A stretch of 64,000 nt of DNA from positions 29,989 to 93,988 of the forward strand of contig CAIZWN010000084.1 of NCBI GenBank assembly GCA_903936705.1, read 5' to 3'. The position numbers and the translations under genes are program-made. The notes under the pieces were generated by a model, which saw nothing but the letters and a program-made list of their open reading frames with translations, had not been told where the DNA came from and ran no database searches. The first letter of the stretch is position 1, and every line of letters starts with the position of its first letter. This document shows positions 26,118-35,010 of this stretch, piece after piece. This stretch comes from an uncultured Myxococcales bacterium. GTDB lineage: Bacteria > Myxococcota_A > UBA9042 > DTJE01.

Positions 26118-26702
26118 TCAAGGGCACGCCACCGGGCCTACGAACATGGTCGCCATCGAACGTGCCTGTGCGTTGCGGTCCACCGTCAAAGACTGGGCAT
26201 TCGCGGTGCCGGTCGGAAGATCGTTCCGGTACATTCCGTCAGTCTCAGAGGTATAGCGCCGGAAACAGTACTCGCCAATCTGGAAGCCAGGGGCCCGCGG
26301 CGTGGTAAGGGCGGTCACCATCTTGCTGCTCCACCTAGCGGTATTGACTGTGACTCCGTCCCATCCGAACGAACCCGAACCGTCCGTTGAACTATCGAAA
26401 AAATTGTTCGAGAGGTCTCCCATGGCCACCAGGCCTTTGCCATCGAGCGGGTCGAGATTGGCCGCAACGAACTGCGTGAATGCCGAAGGATTCAGGCCGG
26501 CAAACGCCATTGTTCCCTCGGCCCCGGACGATGCTATGTTGCGCGCCACTTGGGCTACTCGTGAGTTTCCCGTCAGGTTCAGGTTGTTCGATGCGGACTG
26601 CATGGCGACCAACCCGATGCCGGTCAGGGCCAGCAGCAACAGAAGGACAATGAAAAGGATTGCACCACTGTCGTCCCTGGATCGCAAGTCGAAGCGTCTC
26701 AT
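26118..26702 (-). CDS. pilX: PilX-like minor pilin
   Basis: The protein has 194 residues. The N-terminus is the PilX type: short charged leader, Gly at 13, then a hydrophobic helix AILFIVLLLLLALTGIGLVA and SASNNLNLTGN with many Asn. The rest is a small pilin head with two Cys near the C-terminus. The ATG overlaps the pilW stop (ATGA). PilX joins PilV, PilW and FimU/FimT in the priming complex under PilY1. Confidence 0.85.
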   Translation of the reverse strand: MRRFDLRSRDDSGAILFIVLLLLLALTGIGLVAMQSASNNLNLTGNSRVAQVARNIASSGAEGTMAFAGLNPSAFTQFVAANLDPLDGKGLVAMGDLSNNFFDSSTDGSGSFGWDGVTVNTARWSSKMVTALTTPRAPGFQIGEYCFRRYTSETDGMYRNDLPTGTANAQSLTVDRNAQARSMATMFVGPVACP

Positions 26703-27847
26703 TTGACGTTCCTCACCAGGAAGGATGGCAGCCCCACGCGGACAGCCAGGCTTACTGTGCTTGCCGCTCCTTTCATCGCCGCGTCCACCTCGTACTGGTC
26801 AAGCGGCTTGTCCACGCCAGTGCGGGGGATGAACACCCGGGATTCGTCCTCGTCGCGGGTACGGGTGGTCAGTTTGACCGTCACAAATCTCAGGTCCTGG
26901 GGACGCGCGTTGCCAGTCAGGTCCAGTTGCTGGCCGGACGAGCTCACGATGTCGTCGAGCGTGGCGTATTGCTGTTGCACGGGCATTCGACGGGTTCGAT
27001 CGGTATCGACGACGAAATCGAAGAACTGGAGATCCGCGACGTACTCGGCGATCCGCACGGTGGACTGGGTCATCAATGCGTCAAGCGAGGCGTTGGTGCC
27101 GTCCAGTTCCTGGCGAACAAGGTCCACCTTGCCCGTCTCGGACGGGTCCGTCTGCAGTGTGTACCTGATTACTCCGACGACGTTGACCTCGAGCCCGACG
27201 CCGAAACCCTGCACGCCGCAGTAGTTCGGAGGCGAGGCAACCGGGGCTATGGTAGTCAGCGTGATCTGCCGGTTGTCATAATCGGCCGAAGCGATCGGAA
27301 CGTAGGTCTCGAACTGGTCGGCGTTCACGATCCGCAGAAATCGCTTCGGCTTGAAGATCTGATCAAATTCTTCGCGTGTCTGGGGAAATGGAGCCCCGTC
27401 TTCCGCCCCTTGCAAGACAACCTGGTTGCCAGTGATCTTCCTGGTGAAATAGAGTGTCGGATTCCAGAAGGCGCCCAACAGCGTGATTTGCTGCGGATAG
27501 ACGTTCGTGTTCGAGGTGACGTTGGCGACAGCCCCGCCAGTGGCAAAGACGATACCCGGGAGGTATTCGGAAGGCTTGGGGCAGACGTTCGAGTCTGCTC
27601 GCGAGTTGGGGGTCGCCAGGAAGCCGGCCGAGGAAATGTCACGCTGCAGTTGGCCCAGCCCAAAACGGGCCTGCTGCATGGCGCCCATCGTCTGTTCCTG
27701 GACCCTGAAGCCCCTGGCACTTATGGAGTATATCGAGTAGACCGACACGATCAGGATCATCGAGACGGTCGATGCCACCATCAGTTCGACCAGCGTCAAG
27801 CCGCTGTCGCGTGGAACGCCGTCTCGGTCATTGAGCCACGAAAACAT
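26699..27847 (-). CDS. pilW: PilW-like minor pilin
   Basis: The protein has 382 residues. A prepilin cleavage site follows DSG at residue 16 (G|LTLVELMVA, with the +5 Glu), then the usual hydrophobic helix. The long head has Cys residues and matches PilW in length and place. The ATG at 27847 lies 20 bases inside the end of pilV, and its stop overlaps the pilX start, so translation is coupled at both ends. Confidence 0.88.
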   Translation of the reverse strand: MFSWLNDRDGVPRDSGLTLVELMVASTVSMILIVSVYSIYSISARGFRVQEQTMGAMQQARFGLGQLQRDISSAGFLATPNSRADSNVCPKPSEYLPGIVFATGGAVANVTSNTNVYPQQITLLGAFWNPTLYFTRKITGNQVVLQGAEDGAPFPQTREEFDQIFKPKRFLRIVNADQFETYVPIASADYDNRQITLTTIAPVASPPNYCGVQGFGVGLEVNVVGVIRYTLQTDPSETGKVDLVRQELDGTNASLDALMTQSTVRIAEYVADLQFFDFVVDTDRTRRMPVQQQYATLDDIVSSSGQQLDLTGNARPQDLRFVTVKLTTRTRDEDESRVFIPRTGVDKPLDQYEVDAAMKGAASTVSLAVRVGLPSFLVRNVK

Positions 27848-28472
27848 TCCTCATCACCGTCGTTGGAAAGGCGATCGAGAACACGTCCTCCGGATGCGCC
27901 TCCATGATGGCCGGGCAAGCGTCGTAGTCTGCAGCCTTGCCCTGCTCACGAACCCACAGAACCCGCACATCCGCACGAATCAGGAAGTTGGGTACCAGCC
28001 AGGTCAGCCGGTATCGGACACAATACCGTTGGTTGCGATCGCCCGGGATTACCGCCAGAACGCCTGCGTCATAGTCGGGCTGGTAGCCCAGTTGGTTCAC
28101 CATCGCGAATTCGGCGCTGGACGGGTAGAACAAGGCGTCGGTCCACTCCATGTCCATACCGGCGCCAGGAGCGCCCACGTTTTTCAGGTACTTGAACCTG
28201 GTCTGCAGAACGCCTCCATCCGACTCAAGAGAGTCGTTGGTCCAGGCCAGTGCCTCCATCCGTATGGTCTGCTGGACGTGGTGAGCGAGTTCCACCGCGC
28301 CTGCAGCGTTCCAGGAGTTCTCGGTTGCACGAAGGACTGCGGCTTGCAGATGACTCATGGCCAGAAAGCCAATCATCGTCACCGCGATGACGATCATGAC
28401 CTCGACCAGAGTAAAGCCTTGGGTAAATCGTCGCGAGTCTTTCGAGGCCGAAGCTGAAAGCCCGCAGTTCAC
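27828..28472 (-). CDS. pilV: PilV-like minor pilin
   Basis: The protein has 214 residues from a GTG at 28472 that overlaps the fimT stop (GTGA). The prepilin motif is TQG|FTLVEVMIVIAV, with MIGFLAMSHLQAAVLRATEN following, as in PilV. The frame is open to 28664, but that stretch is arginine/proline-rich read-through inside fimT. The head domain ends with ATTVMRNVF-type sequence. It acts in the pilus-priming complex. Confidence 0.86.
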   Translation of the reverse strand: MNCGLSASASKDSRRFTQGFTLVEVMIVIAVTMIGFLAMSHLQAAVLRATENSWNAAGAVELAHHVQQTIRMEALAWTNDSLESDGGVLQTRFKYLKNVGAPGAGMDMEWTDALFYPSSAEFAMVNQLGYQPDYDAGVLAVIPGDRNQRYCVRYRLTWLVPNFLIRADVRVLWVREQGKAADYDACPAIMEAHPEDVFSIAFPTTVMRNVFVAQ

Positions 28473-29092
28473 TCCACCACCACCCTTGCAAGGCCACTGA
28501 ACGGGATCACCACGGCGTGGATCGGGCCTTCCGCCACGCCGGCTGGGTTGACTCGCTGCATTCGGAAGCGAGCCGAGCCTCCTGCGAAATCGTCGGTGGA
28601 CGGGATGATGACAGGAACCTGGTCGCTTTGGACCTGGAACACGCGCCCGTCCGGCTTTATGCACAGGGGAGCCAGGGGGGGGGCTGCAAGGTTCGCTGGA
28701 ATCGTAGCCAGCATCGAAATTGTCGGGAAATCAGTCTTCAAGTCCAGACTGCGTACGCAGGAAGCTGTGGGCGGCGTTGCGGGGAAGAAGCCAAAGCATG
28801 ATGGGGTGGTATTTTCCCATACTTGCAGGCTGCCAGGTTGAGGGGGCAGCGTGCCGCAAGCTCCGCGAGTCTCGTTGTATGGCATGATTTCGTAGGCCAG
28901 GTTGCGTGATGCAGCCTGGACGCGAGCGTATTCGACCAGGTCCAGAACCGCCTGTCCTGCGTCTATTACCTGCCTTCGCTGCAGGGCCTCAAGGACCGAT
29001 GGCAGTGCAATGACGGCAAGGATGCCCAGCATTGCCACTGTGACCATGAGCTCGACGAGGCTGAAGCCCCCAGCGAACTTTCGGCGACACAT
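28469..29092 (-). CDS. fimT: FimT/GspH-like minor pilin, first gene of the pilus operon
   Basis: The protein has 207 residues. The prepilin signal is AGG|FSLVELMVTVAM, and LEALQRRQVIDAGQAVLDLVEYARVQA is the FimT/GspH helix with the typical Arg-rich turn. The head has a GspH-like layout. The ATG at 29092 follows GGAGG by 10 bases; the open frame to 29302 crosses the promoter and is not coding. It corresponds to fimT/fimU at the head of the pilV-pilW-pilX-pilY1 operons of other bacteria. Confidence 0.88.
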   Translation of the reverse strand: MCRRKFAGGFSLVELMVTVAMLGILAVIALPSVLEALQRRQVIDAGQAVLDLVEYARVQAASRNLAYEIMPYNETRGACGTLPPQPGSLQVWENTTPSCFGFFPATPPTASCVRSLDLKTDFPTISMLATIPANLAAPPLAPLCIKPDGRVFQVQSDQVPVIIPSTDDFAGGSARFRMQRVNPAGVAEGPIHAVVIPFSGLARVVVE

Positions 29093-29125
29093 GATTTTAG
29101 ATCCTCCACCGGCGGGCAGAAAGTA

Positions 29126-29141
29126 TGCAACTGTCGTGCCA
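29126..29141 (-). promoter_or_regulatory. Sigma-54 promoter of the pilus operon
   Basis: The minus strand reads TGGCACGACAGTTGCA: both the -24 (TGGCACG) and -12 (TTGCA) elements match consensus, with the exact 4-base gap. Transcription should begin near 29115, 23 bases ahead of the fimT ATG. A weak dyad (GTATG/CATAC) at 29224-29242, about 118 bases upstream of that start, could be an activator site. Confidence 0.82.
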
Positions 29142-29305
29142 CTATAATGGAGTTGCGGTAATTGCCTATGGTATTGATATTTCAGGCTAAGCTTCAAGTT
29201 TCGACGAGGGGAGCGCCTTCCTGGTATGCAATCCTTACATACAGTGAAACTCTTTTTCAGAATCGAATGTCCGGATATTCGCGGGGATCCAAGGCAGGTC
29301 AATCA

Positions 29306-31180
29306 TCAGAACATTACGCCGAACCGACCTCGGATCGACATGGACCAGCGTGCAGACCTGGCGGCGTGGCATGACTGTGGGTTGCCGGCGGCATCGGGCG
29401 CGCAGCCGTAGTCGGCCGGCATGTTGAATCCCTTCAGCGGGAAAAGGACACCCCAGTCCAGCCCGGCAAAAAAGGCTCCCTTCTCTTCGTAGAATATCTT
29501 CAGGTCCAGTTCAACGCCTAGGTTCGCGTCGCGGCCAGGAGTGGCGGTTTTCTCGAAGGCCCGCGCATACATGATTTCGAGGCGTCCAGCCAGTGCGTCC
29601 TGCTCGCCCTCGAAAAGGTCATACTGCACGAATGGCTTGACGTACCACGAGTTGGTGACGGTTCCGACGACGTTTCTGAACAGCATCTGATCGACGTGGT
29701 AGTCTGGGTGGAAATAGAACGACTTCAAGGACTTGAGGTTCTTGTTGGTGGTCACGTTGCTCTGGTCACGGAACCCCCACCAGGGGGCGTTGGTGCCTGT
29801 GGCGAACCCGGCGTATAGGCCGGTTGAAATCGGCCCTCGCTGGTATTCGCCCTCGATGGCACCGCCGAAGGACTGGATGTCCAGCGAGTTCTCGCCGTCG
29901 CGTACCCACGCCGACTGACTGGTGTCGTACTTGAACCTGGGCACCCTGTCGATGTGGCCGAAGACGCCGGCAGCCTCGAGTTCGATGCGGACGGTCTCCT
30001 TCAGCGAAGGCTTCCATTCCAGCTTCAGCCAGAGATCCGGAGTCAGCATCCATGCGCCACGCTTTTCAAGTACCACTGTGTCGTAGGCTGATGGTGTGGT
30101 TTTGGTAGTCGTCGTCCCGTCCATCGTCGGCGAGACGTCCATGTCCTGCTTGCGGAAATCAATGTAAAGGCCGCCGTCCACTACCAGTTTGTTCTGGACG
30201 GTCAATCGGCGGAAACGGGCCTGGCGCTCGGCCTCGGTGTCGGGGCGCTTGAACAGCGCCAGCGAGACGTCGAATGCGTTGTCCGCACTGGACAGGTCAT
30301 GGACTTCGCCGTAGGCCAGCGAGGAATCGGCCGAGGTCGGACCGCTGGCCGCCCAGGCGTAGCCCAGTTCCGCGTACATGCCCCACAGGCGGGTCATCAC
30401 ATTCACGCGGTCCTGGTAGGTTCCAAAGTCGGAGTCCAGGTCACGGCCCGAGTTCTCCACCATGCCCAGGCCCCAGTCTCGGGCCATGCGACCGCCAGTG
30501 AACTGCAGCATGAACCCCTTCTCGTCCTTAGGGGTGATCGGAGTCCAGACGACGTATGCCTGCTTGACGCGTATCGGATCCTTCATCGGAGCCTGGCTGC
30601 GGCTGAAGATTGCCAACGGCGCGTCGGCACGGTCGGCATCGGAGTCGGGGGTGCTGCCCAGCATCAGGTTGTCCAGCATGTCGACTTCAGTGTGAATCGA
30701 CAAGGACTTCGCGACGTGAAGTACCGGGGCCCAGCGCAGGCGCATGTTGGCGCCGCCAATCCAGTCCTCTCCGCGCGGGGTGTTCACCATGTTGGTGGAC
30801 AGGGGAGGGCTGAAAGCGGACGTATCGACCGTTCTGCCATCGGCGTGGGCATTTGTTCCGAGGTGGCCGCGCCAGTAGCCGTCCAAGCGAATCCGGAAAT
30901 AGCCGTGATGCTCGAACCAGGGGTAAGAAGGGCGAACCGTGGGCGGCGAGGCCGGCGACCAGTCGCGAGCCACTTCGTCAGCCTTCCTTGACAGCAGGTC
31001 GTCTACCCCGGGCAGCGCCTCCTGGGCAGGTATCGCAGGCGCCTGTACAGCCGGGGCTTCTTTCGATTCAGGGGCTGGTGATGCGGCCGGAGGATCCTCG
31101 TCCATCCCTGACGTTCCGGCAAACACCGGAACCGCCCACAAGGACGCGACCAGGATTGCGGCGAACCACGCGATTCTCAT
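29306..31180 (-). CDS. Outer-membrane beta-barrel protein, TIGR04551-like
   Basis: The protein has 624 residues with a signal peptide (MRIAWFAAILVASLWAVPVFAG). A Pro/Ala/Glu linker (about 25-60) precedes alternating aromatic strands throughout, and the C-terminus ends in RFGVMF with terminal Phe, the usual mark recognised by the barrel assembly machinery. The overall layout recalls the large myxobacterial outer-membrane family TIGR04551; that assignment is from memory of the family. The ATG at 31180 follows GAGG by 7 bases. The substrate is unknown. Confidence 0.78.
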   Translation of the reverse strand: MRIAWFAAILVASLWAVPVFAGTSGMDEDPPAASPAPESKEAPAVQAPAIPAQEALPGVDDLLSRKADEVARDWSPASPPTVRPSYPWFEHHGYFRIRLDGYWRGHLGTNAHADGRTVDTSAFSPPLSTNMVNTPRGEDWIGGANMRLRWAPVLHVAKSLSIHTEVDMLDNLMLGSTPDSDADRADAPLAIFSRSQAPMKDPIRVKQAYVVWTPITPKDEKGFMLQFTGGRMARDWGLGMVENSGRDLDSDFGTYQDRVNVMTRLWGMYAELGYAWAASGPTSADSSLAYGEVHDLSSADNAFDVSLALFKRPDTEAERQARFRRLTVQNKLVVDGGLYIDFRKQDMDVSPTMDGTTTTKTTPSAYDTVVLEKRGAWMLTPDLWLKLEWKPSLKETVRIELEAAGVFGHIDRVPRFKYDTSQSAWVRDGENSLDIQSFGGAIEGEYQRGPISTGLYAGFATGTNAPWWGFRDQSNVTTNKNLKSLKSFYFHPDYHVDQMLFRNVVGTVTNSWYVKPFVQYDLFEGEQDALAGRLEIMYARAFEKTATPGRDANLGVELDLKIFYEEKGAFFAGLDWGVLFPLKGFNMPADYGCAPDAAGNPQSCHAARSARWSMSIRGRFGVMF

Positions 31181-31211
31181 GCAGACACCTCGCTCCCTTG
31201 GCGGGCGGCCT

Positions 31212-31240
31212 ACTGTAGCCGCACGGATGGGGAGTGTCAA
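31212..31240 (-). promoter_or_regulatory. Sigma-70 promoter of the outer-membrane protein gene
   Basis: A perfect TTGACA at 31240-31235 and TACAGT at 31217-31212 have a 17-base spacer, 32 bases ahead of the start codon. It overlaps the stop codon of the WYL gene. Confidence 0.55.
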
Positions 31241-32202
31241 TTTGCGGGGCTGCCGAAGGAACGCACCAGCCGCAGCAGGATCTCGCGCCTGACGGTCGCC
31301 GGCAGCACGACGGTTGCATCCCCCGCAAACGACAGGACCCAGCCTGCCAGGAACACTTCCGAATCGTATGGGATTCGGACGTCGATCGTCCCGTCGGGCC
31401 GTTCTGTCACGTCTGCCGGCGGGTGGCGTTCGCGTATCCACGGGGCGACGCGTTTGGCAAAGCGGACCAGTGCCTCTGGTGGTTCGGCGCCTTGCCTGAT
31501 CCCGCCTGGGGCCATGGTCGATTCAGGCGGTGAAACATGCCTGCCAGTCCTGCGGCACCCGACAATTCGGTCCATGCGGAATCGACGCTCGTCATGGCGT
31601 AGACGGCAGACTGCGTCCAGGTACCAGGTGCCGTTGCGGTTCACCAGACCTTTCGGAGACACCAGGCGGCGCGTGACCTCGTCCCGTGATGCCGACCAGT
31701 ACTCGATTTCCAGTTCCTCGCCTGTGCGTGCCGCGGCCTGGATGTCCGTCCAGCGGGCATCCGTCGGTTCCAGTGTCGGGATTTCAAGTGACACTGGGGT
31801 ATCGCAATCAGCGGGGCGAGGTTCTACGTGGGGAATCACCTTGGCAAGGATGGCGGTGGCCTCGTGGCCCAGGGCTTGCGAGGGGCCCGAGCAGGCGGCC
31901 CGGACAGCGGCGGCAAGTGCCGCGAATTCGGATGCCGTCAGTGGCAGTGGTCGTCGTCCCAACCCCTGGTCCAGGTTTGGAGGCAGATCGACGGTCTCTC
32001 CGTCGATGTCGATGTCGACGAACTCGTAGCCACGATCCTCATCCCCGTGGACCATCTGCAATCTGGAAACGGCTTCCACAACGGCATGTCGGTCCAGGCC
32101 AATGCGGGCAGCCAGGTCGTCGATGTTCATGGTCCCGCCGGCCCTGCGCAGTGTCGCCAGGACAAGTTGCAGTTGCTCGACGTCGCGCGCCGTGGAATTC
32201 AT
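31237..32202 (-). CDS. WYL-domain regulator, second of a PafBC-like pair
   Basis: The protein has 321 residues: an N-terminal winged helix-turn-helix (about 8-55), a linker, a WYL domain (about 150-225, with GTWYLDAVC and the RRFRMDRI arm) and a WCX C-terminal extension (about 235-315). WYL domains sense nucleic-acid or nucleotide ligands. The ATG overlaps the stop of the upstream WYL gene (ATGA). In Actinobacteria the PafB-PafC pair switches on DNA-repair genes; the same arrangement is seen here. Confidence 0.86.
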   Translation of the reverse strand: MNSTARDVEQLQLVLATLRRAGGTMNIDDLAARIGLDRHAVVEAVSRLQMVHGDEDRGYEFVDIDIDGETVDLPPNLDQGLGRRPLPLTASEFAALAAAVRAACSGPSQALGHEATAILAKVIPHVEPRPADCDTPVSLEIPTLEPTDARWTDIQAAARTGEELEIEYWSASRDEVTRRLVSPKGLVNRNGTWYLDAVCRLRHDERRFRMDRIVGCRRTGRHVSPPESTMAPGGIRQGAEPPEALVRFAKRVAPWIRERHPPADVTERPDGTIDVRIPYDSEVFLAGWVLSFAGDATVVLPATVRREILLRLVRSFGSPAN

Positions 32203-33278
32203 GCCGCTTCCTCCGGTTCAGGCGGGTCGGAATGGGCGGCGGCAACCCGATCGACCAGCTCGGCAAACCGATCGACGGCCTCGGGAGGCCCGAGGATCCG
32301 GGCTCGCCCCCACAGTGACAGGACAAGGCCCAGCAGCGGTTGCAAGTCGGTGGCCGTCACTTCAATCGTCAGGCCGCCGTCAGGCAACTGGGCGACGGTG
32401 CGTGCGCCGGCAAGACGCGTGCCTGATATTCCGGCCACCGTCCGGTCCAACGACAACGTGACGCAAACGGCAGGATGCTTCGCGAATTCCCAGGGTTCTC
32501 GGCGCGTCCAGGCCGAATTATCGAAGTCCGCGGGCCGTTCAAAGGCGGCCGCCGGGCCATCTGCGCGAACCTGTTGCATTCGGTGGGCGTCAAACAGTCG
32601 CACATCGTTACGAAGGTGGCACCACCCGACCAGATGCCATACCCCGCGTCGCAGGAACAGGCTCCACGGGTCCAGCAGTCGCGAAACGTCATTCCCTGAA
32701 CCCAGCGATCGATAGGTGACTCTGATTTGCCGACGCTCGATTACCGCTTCGGCAAGCGTTGCGAGGGTTTGTTTCAGGTTGGGGGCGCGGACGGCCAGTC
32801 GATGACCGCAGGACCAGGCCGCTGCCACGTGTCCGTCGGCCGTTGAGAGATCAAGCCCCGAGGTAAGGGCCGACAATTTTGCGATGGCCATGGAAAGGTC
32901 GGATCCCAGGGGAAAGCCCTCGATTCCCCGGACCAGCGCCGCCGCCAGCCGGACCGATTCCGCCTGGGTCGCGTCCAGGTAGAGCTCTGGTGCGCGGAAG
33001 GCATCGGAATCAAGAATGTATCCTTCGTCGTCGCCGTCCCCACCCTTCAGGTGCCGGATCCGCAGACCCAGCGAGCCCAGGATGTCCTGGTCGCGCAGGA
33101 ACTTGCGTCGCCCTGCCACAAAGGCCTTCCGGGACGGTTCGTCGCCAGCGTCCGACTCCGGGGGGCCGTATGCCCCGTCCATCCGCTCTTGAATCCAAGC
33201 AAGGGGAACGGGGACGCGGCGGTCCAGCAGCAGCGCGACCAGTGAAAGGATGCGTATTCCTGGGGCTTCGTCGATCAT
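32199..33278 (-). CDS. WYL-domain regulator, first of a PafBC-like pair
   Basis: The protein has 359 residues from the ATG at 33278; an ATG at 33323 would add 15. The HTH region (about 5-75), with LSLVALLLDRRVPVPLAWI, is followed by a WYL domain in which the signature reads GVWHLVGWC, His replacing Tyr, and a WCX region. It is divergent from the operon that ends in glmS and a Rep/UvrD-type helicase, with 140 bases between. Partner of the downstream WYL protein by overlap. Confidence 0.84.
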   Translation of the reverse strand: MIDEAPGIRILSLVALLLDRRVPVPLAWIQERMDGAYGPPESDAGDEPSRKAFVAGRRKFLRDQDILGSLGLRIRHLKGGDGDDEGYILDSDAFRAPELYLDATQAESVRLAAALVRGIEGFPLGSDLSMAIAKLSALTSGLDLSTADGHVAAAWSCGHRLAVRAPNLKQTLATLAEAVIERRQIRVTYRSLGSGNDVSRLLDPWSLFLRRGVWHLVGWCHLRNDVRLFDAHRMQQVRADGPAAAFERPADFDNSAWTRREPWEFAKHPAVCVTLSLDRTVAGISGTRLAGARTVAQLPDGGLTIEVTATDLQPLLGLVLSLWGRARILGPPEAVDRFAELVDRVAAAHSDPPEPEEAA

Positions 33279-33331
33279 GCGGGAATCGTAGACTGAGGTT
33301 CGGCTGGAAGGCAAATCCGGCATGAAGTCGT

Positions 33332-33360
33332 TTGACGCACAGGGTCCGCTGTGCTTTGAT
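33332..33360 (+). promoter_or_regulatory. Sigma-70 promoter of the operon at 33419-39350
   Basis: TTGACG at 33332-33337 and TTTGAT at 33355-33360 have a 17-base spacer. Transcription would begin near 33367, just ahead of a perfect palindrome. Confidence 0.45.
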
Positions 33361-33374
33361 CCTGTTCCGTTCAG

Positions 33375-33386
33375 TAGAACGTTCTA
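33375..33386. promoter_or_regulatory. Candidate operator: perfect 12-base palindrome
   Basis: TAGAACGTTCTA is centred about 13 bases past the expected transcription start, between the WYL genes and the divergent operon. A repressor or WYL-protein site is plausible. GAAC/GTTC half-sites recall LexA boxes but lack the usual spacer. Confidence 0.4.
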
Positions 33387-33418
33387 TGGTGGCCGTCGGG
33401 CCGACAAGGAGGCGTGTG

Positions 33419-33994
33419 ATGCTGCGTTTCGTGGCGGTATCTCTTGTTATGATCGTGGTGTCGATGGCTGGCGAAGTGCGTGCTCAGGAGGCCGCGAAGA
33501 CGGCAGTATCTGATCGCGACGACCGTCCAGTGTTCGTGTTGAAGGGCTTCACAGGTCGCGGTTACCAGGTGGAATCCAGGGAGGAACTGAAGGGCATCGG
33601 GAAGGACTTTCAGGTGCTGGTTCTTTCTCTGACACTGCCCGAAGCTGAGTGCAAGTGCAAGGAACTTGGGAAGTTGCAGCGGCTGTTCGTGCTGGAGGGT
33701 GAGCGGGTCGAAATGGACTCGTTCGTCGAGGACGGCATCGAGGACGCGATCGAACCCAGCATCAATACGACCACGTTCTTCGACCTGAAATGGAGCGTCA
33801 CGAAATCCAAGCCAGCTTTGCTGGTGCTGACCGGGGTCACGCCGCAGCAGTCGCCGGGCGAGGCGGCGCGACCTGCCCAGAGGACCCTGGTGCTTTCGTA
33901 CAGCCAGGAAAACGGTTTCGAGATGGTGGCCGACACAGTCAGTTTGAAGCCGGCGATAGTCGGACCCACGGATGTGCGCGTACCTCTCAAGTGA
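33419..33994 (+). CDS. Periplasmic protein of unknown function
   Basis: The protein has 191 residues with a signal peptide (MLRFVAVSLVMIVVSMAGEVRAQ). The mature part is a single alpha/beta domain with one CKC pair (EAECKCKELG) and no recognised family. The ATG at 33419 follows AAGGAGG by 6 bases; the frame is open from 33332 but that part overlaps the promoter. First gene of an operon with a pentapeptide-repeat protein, a small membrane protein, glmS and a helicase. Confidence 0.72.
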   Translation: MLRFVAVSLVMIVVSMAGEVRAQEAAKTAVSDRDDRPVFVLKGFTGRGYQVESREELKGIGKDFQVLVLSLTLPEAECKCKELGKLQRLFVLEGERVEMDSFVEDGIEDAIEPSINTTTFFDLKWSVTKSKPALLVLTGVTPQQSPGEAARPAQRTLVLSYSQENGFEMVADTVSLKPAIVGPTDVRVPLK

Positions 33995-34023
33995 TCAGAT
34001 AGGCCCAGTTTCGGTGAGGCTTG

Positions 34024-34989
34024 ATGAGCGAGGGCAGGATCAGGCTCGAGACGGTTGACGACGTGGAACTTGCCATGTCGGGACGCCAGTTGTCGGGTCT
34101 TCTTCTGCACCGGATGAACCTTGGCGTTCTGTCGTTCCAGGCCACGCGCCTCTCTGGATGCGAATTCCAGGAAGTCGGCATGGCCGGGACTTCGCTGAAA
34201 GGGGTTCGTGCCCGCGACTGCCGTTGGATCGGGGCTGGTATGCGCGGCTCCATATGGTCGCAGGCGCGTCTGGAGGATTGCAACTTTCGCGGATGCGAGG
34301 TTGTTCTGGCGTCGTTTGCCTGCGCGGAACTGCTGGGTGTCAGGTTTGAGGAATGCCGTCTGGACAACGCCGATTTCGAGGGCGCTACCCTGGTTGGATC
34401 AGAGTTCGTGGGATCGGATCTGTACGGCGCCAGTTTTTGCCGGGCGGTGCTGGTTCGTCCCAGGTTCGAGAACAGGCGGTTGGGCAATGCGGTGCTGTCG
34501 CGTGCGGACTTCACCGGCGCGGTGCTGGTTGATGCAGATTTGCGCGGGGCCGACCTGGGACAGGCACGGTTTGGCGGCGCACTGCTGATCCGGGTGCGGC
34601 TGGACGATGCCAACCTCTCGGGTGCCGATTTCGAGGGGGCGCGCCTGGTGGAATCGACCGCAGCGCGGGCGACTCTTGACGATGCGGCACGTGCCGGCCT
34701 CCAGCTCGCTACGGTGGAGAGGGAGGACCGCGAGTCGGCTGTCCTTGGTTTTCTTGCTGGTGGGGGCGAGCGGTTGGTTCCGCTGGCCCATGGCCTGATT
34801 TTGGGATACGTGCTTGGGCGTCCGACCGTGCAGGCCCCCGTGATTGAGCCGGCAGCGCAGCCAGCGGTTGCGCAGGCGTCCGTTCCGGTTCAGGCTGTTC
34901 AGGTGACGCGTGAAGTTGCGGCGGTTCCGGTTACGCCAGTCACGAACCATGAGCCGTACGCTAGGATAAAGAAGGTTGAACTGGACTGA
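34024..34989 (+). CDS. Pentapeptide-repeat protein
   Basis: The protein has 321 residues. Residues about 25-215 are pentapeptide repeats (A-D/N-L/F-x-x), e.g. LDNADFEGATLVGSEFVGS and ADLRGADLGQA, which fold into a right-handed four-sided helix. From about 215 comes an Ala/Arg-rich stretch, a short hydrophobic segment (LVPLAHGLILGYVLG) and a Pro/Val/Ala-rich tail. Some members mimic DNA and bind gyrase; others have no known role. ATG at 34024 with GTGAGG ahead (a TTG sits just before it). Confidence 0.86.
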   Translation: MSEGRIRLETVDDVELAMSGRQLSGLLLHRMNLGVLSFQATRLSGCEFQEVGMAGTSLKGVRARDCRWIGAGMRGSIWSQARLEDCNFRGCEVVLASFACAELLGVRFEECRLDNADFEGATLVGSEFVGSDLYGASFCRAVLVRPRFENRRLGNAVLSRADFTGAVLVDADLRGADLGQARFGGALLIRVRLDDANLSGADFEGARLVESTAARATLDDAARAGLQLATVEREDRESAVLGFLAGGGERLVPLAHGLILGYVLGRPTVQAPVIEPAAQPAVAQASVPVQAVQVTREVAAVPVTPVTNHEPYARIKKVELD

Positions 34990-35010
34990 CCCCGTTTCTT
35001 GGGAGGCGTG

